Notes under the pieces: model-generated | The model's database searches: none | Told to the model about the DNA's origin: nothing | What the model saw: the letters and a program-made list of their open reading frames with translations, nothing else | DNA from: Papio anubis | Lineage: Eukaryota; Chordata; Mammalia; Primates; Cercopithecidae | Length of the DNA stretch: 64,000 nt | Direction: 5' to 3' | NCBI RefSeq assembly: GCF_008728515.1 | Contig: NC_044990.1 | Span: forward strand, 10,127,156 to 10,191,155 | Position numbers and translations under genes: made by a program | Part shown: positions 59,061 to 64,000 of the stretch, in pieces | Numbering within the stretch: the first letter of the stretch is position 1 | How the letters are laid out: the number at the start of each line of letters is the position of its first letter

Positions 59061-60657
59061 TTCAGAGGAAGGAATTTGGCTCCAAAAATCAGATCCTTAA
59101 ATACTGAGCTTTACAGCCTTTTGTGAGCGAATGAATTATTAGTTAAAATAGATTTGTATGAGCTATAAAATAAACTTAGTAATGCATTTCAAAGTAAATT
59201 GTTCATAAAAATAAAAATTTCTAAATAATGAGGTAATATTTTTTCTTGTTAGGAAAGGACATTTAATGATTCAGACAGGTATCCAGAGAAATCTTTTGTT
59301 TTTTTGTAATACAGTCTCAGATTCCTAGAAGGTATGTTGTTATAACATCACATATAATCTGCTGGGGGCCATAAATGAATACTGGATCTCTAAAGGCTAA
59401 TAAATCTGTCTGATACATGTTGCAAATAGCATGTTATAGATCTCTGTTATCCTCATAAGACATACCTACCTCTTACAGAAGAAACTGTAACAATAAACAG
59501 ATGTTAATTTTTACCATGATTTATTTGTTATTCTAAAAGCTCAGTTCAATGCCTTAGAATGATGTAATAGTTGGAATTTAGACATGCAGTTGAAATGGAA
59601 TCAGTCTTAAAAGTTCAGTTTTTTAGAAGCTTTGCCTAATACTGAACCAATGTGCTGATGTTACTTTCTAATTTAGCATGTAGTCTGAATAATAAAACTG
59701 AATGAGACCATAAACCCATGTACTTCTAGGTTTAGAGGAGAAGTTAAGGACAAACGACAAATACTGGCAGATAGTCTGTTGACAAGGGGAAGACGAGCAG
59801 CTTGTAGTTTAATTGTTGAATTACTTCCAGACATGCAGAAAAACTAAAATGGTTCAAAACCAAATCTGCTGAATAATTAAGGTTATTTATGCTATTTTAT
59901 ATATTCATCTATTTTAATCCATGTTCAAATGTTAGCTTTTTCATTCATACTATTAACAATTCTAGATATGAATCTTTAATGATTTCCTCTCCATATCAAG
60001 AGTAATGGCCCTTCTCCATTCTAAAAAATATTGTGAGAATACTCAGCTGTGATATTGGAATCAAACCCCTTTCCCAAATGAGGATGATGAATATGCATAA
60101 GAACCAACTAATGAATTAGAATGTTGGTTTTAAATTTGTTTGCTCTCAATAATTATTAGCTGTTTTAAATATAAATTCATGACTTGATAACAAATATGTT
60201 CCAAGGAAGTACTGACTGAAAGTTCACTAGGCTTTCTGTCTTCAAAGTGATTATGATACCAGTGGATGCTGATAAAGGCAGACTTTGATTCAAAGAGATA
60301 AATACAGTTGACATTAAAGTTTAAATTATTGCAATCAGCCTTTTCATTTTCCTTCCCTTTTCTGTCATTTTCCATATTTGATCATTCGTATTTTTAGCTC
60401 CTTTATGTCTGCCTGTTAGGGCATTATCTCATTATCGAGAGAATTTTGAATTACCTTTTAGGTTTGAAATAGTAGCATGATTAGGCATCATTTAGATTGA
60501 CGACAGTTGTTGCATGCATGAATGCCTTTACTGTGTCTTTATTCCAGACAACTCTTGGTAATGTTGATAGAACATTTTCTTATTTTCCCCTTGAATTTTA
60601 ATTTGAAAACTATTTTTTAGTTATTCATCCAGTTACTTATTTAAAAACCTGCTTTGA

Positions 60658-60938
60658 GCCAGGGCACGGTGGCTCATGCCTGTAATGCCAGCACTTTGGG
60701 CAGCTGTGGCCGGTGGATCACCTGAAATCAGGAGTTCGAGACCAGCCTGGCCAATACGGTGAAACCCTGTCTCTATTAATAACACAAAAATTAGCCAGGC
60801 ATGGTGGTGCACCCCTGCAATCCCAGCTACTCAGGAGGCTGAGGCAGGAGAATCACTTGAACCTGGTAGGCAGAGGTTGCAGTGAGTCGAGATTGCGCCT
60901 GGGTGACAAGAGCGAAACTCTGTCTCCAAAAATAAAAA
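60658..60938 (+). mobile_element. Alu, + strand, with right-arm deletion
   Basis: It starts gccagggcacggtggctcatg. The right arm goes directly from gagattgcgcc to tgggtgacaag. Duplication taaaaacctgctttga / taaaaacttgctttga on the flanks. Confidence 0.95.
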
Positions 60939-63417
60939 TAAAAACTTGCTTTGAATCTAAAAATGGTATCATTTAGTGACACTACCTTTAAGGAGGTGTA
61001 AATCTTGTGATGGCGATAGATGGAACATAAATTATTGTAATCCTTAGTGGTAGGAACTGAGATAAGATCATTTGATAGAAAATTTTATTGCACCCTTTTT
61101 GATAATTACCTTTAAGGTGCTACTACATCTAAGTGTAATATTATGTCTGTTTGGGTCTCTGTGTGCATTCATATATACATTTTATGTGTATTTATATGTA
61201 TATGACAAGAATAAAAGCTCTTGGGCATTTTTTGGGATTAGTAGATTAAAATTTATTTATAATTAAGATGACCTTGGCTTAATCAAGAGTTAATCAGGAG
61301 CAGGTTTCTGAGTGCCAAGGTAGCACCTACTTTGTATTTTTGAGTACTCACCTTTGGAGAGTGTTAGTAACAAGGCATGCTAGCTTTTGAAATATTGTTA
61401 TATGGAGATACAGAGAGACAGGTAATTTGATCTTGTGTTCACAAACTGAAGCAAATATGAAATCTAGTATATGATTTAGTAAACAAATGTAATGGAGCTA
61501 TGAGTGACTTTAATCTACTGATAATCCAGAGTTTATTTCAGTCTAGGATGTGATTCCTTGTTTGCACTACCTAAACCTTTCCCTCCCTCATTTTATGTTG
61601 TGGCAGAGTTATTCATAAGCTTGTCTTCTAATCTCTCCCAGGAAAGTGTCCTCGTAGCCTTTCTGCTGAGGTTGCTGTCTAGGTATCAAAGGAAGCCTTT
61701 TCTCAGTTAATAGCTGTTGATGTTACGTTATATATAGCCTATAACTAGGAAGTATAATACTTCTTTGGAAGTAAATTTTTGAGGTGCATTCATTTTCCTT
61801 CAATTTTTAAAAACCTTAGCTATGTTGTAATTGAAGGATTTTTAAAGCATATATCTCATTATTATATCATCTTGACACAAATATTTTCACTTTCTGGTTC
61901 CTCTACTCTCTGTTCATTTAGGATTTTGTTTTATTCTTGGAATCATGTCTGATTTTTTTCTATTAAACGTAAGGACATTTCCATTGCTATAAAGTTTTCA
62001 GCATAATTTTAATTGATACATAACTCATTAGATACTTTTATGTAAAACTTTAAAAAGTATTTGCTATATTTTTCTTGTCTAGCTCACATTTGCATTTACC
62101 CATAATTCCAAAGTTTTATGCAAATAGTAACATCATTAGTTTCTTTACACATGATTTTCTGCTCTTATGTAATCCTTCATGAATATATATATTTGCTGGA
62201 ATTTTTAAAATACAATGAAAATTACTGCATAATTCAGAAGTAACTGTAGGAAAGCCCTGAATTATTTATATTGGGTAACTGCTAATTCAGCCTTAAGGTT
62301 TACTCTTTCTAACATACCACATTGTTTGTCTTATTTGACCTGTGATTACTGTTTTTTGCATTTCATATTTGTACATGGAATTTGAAATGAATATTATATA
62401 AAATAAATGAGATTTACTTGAAATTTAATTCCAAAGATTTATGTTAAAGACTATTCTCTTCTTAAATAATACATATCTGAACTTTAAGACTGCTGTGAAA
62501 TCCACATCAGTGCAGTAATATTTCAGATACTTAGGTACTTCTTCTTGAATTCTTTTGTCTGTAATGGTTACTAGGAATATAGTTTTATAGCTAGTATAAA
62601 ACACAGGATATAATAAAGTTTGTTGGGGGAGGAGGTTTAAGCATATCAGATATGAAATTTTTGACTTTTGGCTTTTGTAACAACTTGAAATATAGCGAAC
62701 AGTGTTTTACTTCAAAGCTAACACTCGTAGCCTTGAAAATATTAATCTCTATATATGTGTACATAATTTATGTAAGCACAGTTGTGCCTTATTTCTGAAT
62801 TTTAGTTCCTCCTATGCTTATAAATTTTGTCAATTCCATTATTATGCTATTCCTATTATTGCCTGAGTAATTAAGGATTATATTTCTAGACCAAAACTTT
62901 TTGTTATCAGGGTGTTATAATGTGTTTAGAGAACTTTAAAAAGTAATTTTTGCACATGAGGTAGATCAAATATTGTATCCTTTAGTTTAGCCAAAGGGTT
63001 TTCCTTTTCACATGTTCCGTATGTTGTATATAAAATAAAAAACTGCTTCTGTGCCTCTGAGTTATCCCTGACTTTCCCCCAGGCTCTTCCCTTCAAGTCA
63101 CCTTCACAGACTTCAGGTTGGCTCCAAGTCATGGAAGACCCTCCTCGTAGGTCTTGAGCCCTATTTGGGTGCGTGGGTGGCGCAGAGTGCAGAGGTTGCA
63201 TGGATTCAGCCAAAATACTTCATTCCCAGTAGCTCCTGGAGAAAATGAGGAAAAAGAAGTGGTTTGAAGAGTACCATGTCAGGTCTCTAGAAATAGCTGC
63301 ATTTTAAGCTAAGCCTTTTCTTTTTTTCTTTTTTCTTTTCTTCTTTTTTTTTTTTTTTTTAACTTTTTTTGGAGTGATCAATTCATACTTATCTTCTTTG
63401 ATCATTGTTTTTTTCAG

Positions 63418-63494
63418 GAGCTCCCCAGTGTCCTCCTCCTTCATCAGCTGGCTAAACAAGAAGGTGCATGGACCATACTTCCATTGTTACCGCA
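63418..63494 (+). CDS. B3GLCT: B3GLCT coding exon 5 (last exon in window)
   Basis: This 77-nt exon encodes residues 91-115, starting ELPSVLLLHQLAKQEG and ending TILPLLP. Its final two bases (CA) belong to codon 116, which reads His or Gln depending on the next exon; the family has His here. The acceptor follows a long T-rich tract (63318-63370, then tgtttttttcag) and the donor is CCGCA|gtacgt. The peptide begins with a Leu-rich helix and continues the N-terminal GT-like domain begun in exon 4. The next exon lies outside the window. Confidence 0.95.
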
Positions 63495-64000
63495 GTACGT
63501 TTGTTTAACTCACCTGTAGATGACTGATACTCCTACCCGAACACTTTTATGCCCCTAGTCTTTTTGTTAAAAGGATGTGGTTTGCCTCAGTCAGTAAGTG
63601 AAATAAATTTGAGTTTTACTTTTTATGATTATTACCTTAACCAAATTTCTTGATGATTGGTTCTTAATCATGAGTAGCTTTTTTTTTTTTTTTTTTTAAG
63701 ACGGAGTCTCGCTTCATCACCAGGGTGGAGTACAGTGGCGTGATCTCGGCTCACTGCAAGCTCCGCCTCGTGGGTTCAAGCGATTCTCCTGCCTCAGCCT
63801 CCTGAGTAGTTGGGACTACAGGTGCCCGCCACCATGCCCAGTTAATTTTTGTATTTTTAGTAGAGACGAGTTTTACCATGTTGGCCAGGATGCCCTTGAT
63901 CTCTTGACTTTGTGATCCATCCGCCTTGGCCTCCCAAAGTACTGGGATTACAGGCATGAGCCACTGCACTCTGCCTTACGTATGCTTTTTCTTAAAAGAT
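63495..64000 (+). other. B3GLCT: Start of B3GLCT intron 5
   Basis: It begins at gtacgt and contains one antisense Alu, then runs off the window. Confidence 0.9.
63680..63974 (-). mobile_element. Alu, - strand, near exon 5
   Basis: It runs from T20 aagacggagtctcgcttcatc to cactgcactctgcc. A clear target duplication was not found. It lies about 185 bp after exon 5. Confidence 0.93.

Larger units (their letters stand above)
45432..63417 (+). other. B3GLCT: B3GLCT intron 4
   Basis: The longest intron in the window, bounded by gtacgt and tttttttcag. It contains the Alu, LTR, L1M, L2 and MIR entries below. 45990-46840, 47180-48330, 54100-55100, 55250-57290, 59060-60650 and 60960-63300 show no recognised gene or repeat and are AT-rich toward the right end. 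No alternative exon is supported. Confidence 0.85.
15571..64000 (+). other. B3GLCT: B3GLCT gene body, 5' portion (coding start to window edge)
   Basis: Five exons with GT-AG borders splice in consistent phase (1, 0, 1, 0, 2) into a continuous frame of 115 codons plus two bases. I recognise it as the N-terminal quarter of beta-3-glucosyltransferase (B3GLCT, formerly B3GALTL, family GT31). From established knowledge, the enzyme acts in the ER lumen and adds glucose in beta-1,3 linkage to O-fucose placed by POFUT2 on properly folded thrombospondin type 1 repeats; loss causes Peters plus syndrome in humans. The window holds the membrane or signal segment and the start of the non-catalytic N-terminal region. 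The catalytic DxD-type domain and the C-terminal retention motif are encoded to the right. Introns 1 to 4 measure 14,852, 8,051, 6,688 and 17,986 bp. The gene is partial at the window edge; nothing in the five exons suggests a pseudogene. Confidence 0.95.

Noticed and set aside
1..64000. Search for CRISPR arrays, operons, tRNA or rRNA genes
   Set aside because: No regularly spaced direct repeats with unique spacers, no cloverleaf-type tRNA and no rRNA-like block was seen. The sequence is mammalian genomic DNA.

Overview
This is primate nuclear DNA. Introns are large, GT-AG splice sites flank short exons, a single CpG island sits in otherwise AT-rich DNA, and more than twenty Alu elements are scattered on both strands together with L1, L2, MIR and LTR fossils. 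The Alu at 52931-53223, and more weakly the one at 41533-41828, carry base variants that I associate with the AluYRa-type subfamilies of Old World monkeys rather than with human AluY. A macaque, baboon or vervet-like source is therefore my best guess, but this rests on remembered consensus sequences.

Only one protein-coding gene is supported: the 5' part of B3GLCT (B3GALTL) on the + strand. It encodes the ER beta-1,3-glucosyltransferase that extends O-fucose on thrombospondin type 1 repeats. Five coding exons (15571-15640, 30493-30542, 38594-38633, 45322-45431, 63418-63494) join in perfect phase to give 115 codons plus two bases, about a quarter of the roughly 500-residue enzyme. The catalytic GT31 domain and the C-terminal ER-retention signal lie beyond the right edge.

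Layout: 1-15130 is upstream intergenic DNA made of Alus, an ERV1-like solitary LTR (about 7497-8170), a hAT-type DNA transposon fossil (8708-9842), an older LTR-like repeat split by an Alu, and L2/MIR remnants. 15140-16420 is the CpG-island promoter, with a G-quadruplex motif, a strong CTCF-type motif, a five-codon upstream ORF and a CGG/CAG-rich 5' leader. 15641-30492 is intron 1, with two nested Alu pairs and a minisatellite. 30543-38593 is intron 2, with a 5'-inverted L1 that keeps a clean 9-bp target duplication and was itself hit by an Alu. 38634-45321 is intron 3. 45432-63417 is intron 4, with the youngest-looking Alu, an MST-type LTR and a palindromic CTCF-like site. 63495-64000 begins intron 5.

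Most other open frames are Alu-, L1- or CpG-island-derived and were not called as genes. I found no tRNA, rRNA, CRISPR or clearly novel coding system. The interest lies in the promoter architecture, the exon phasing and the transposon history.
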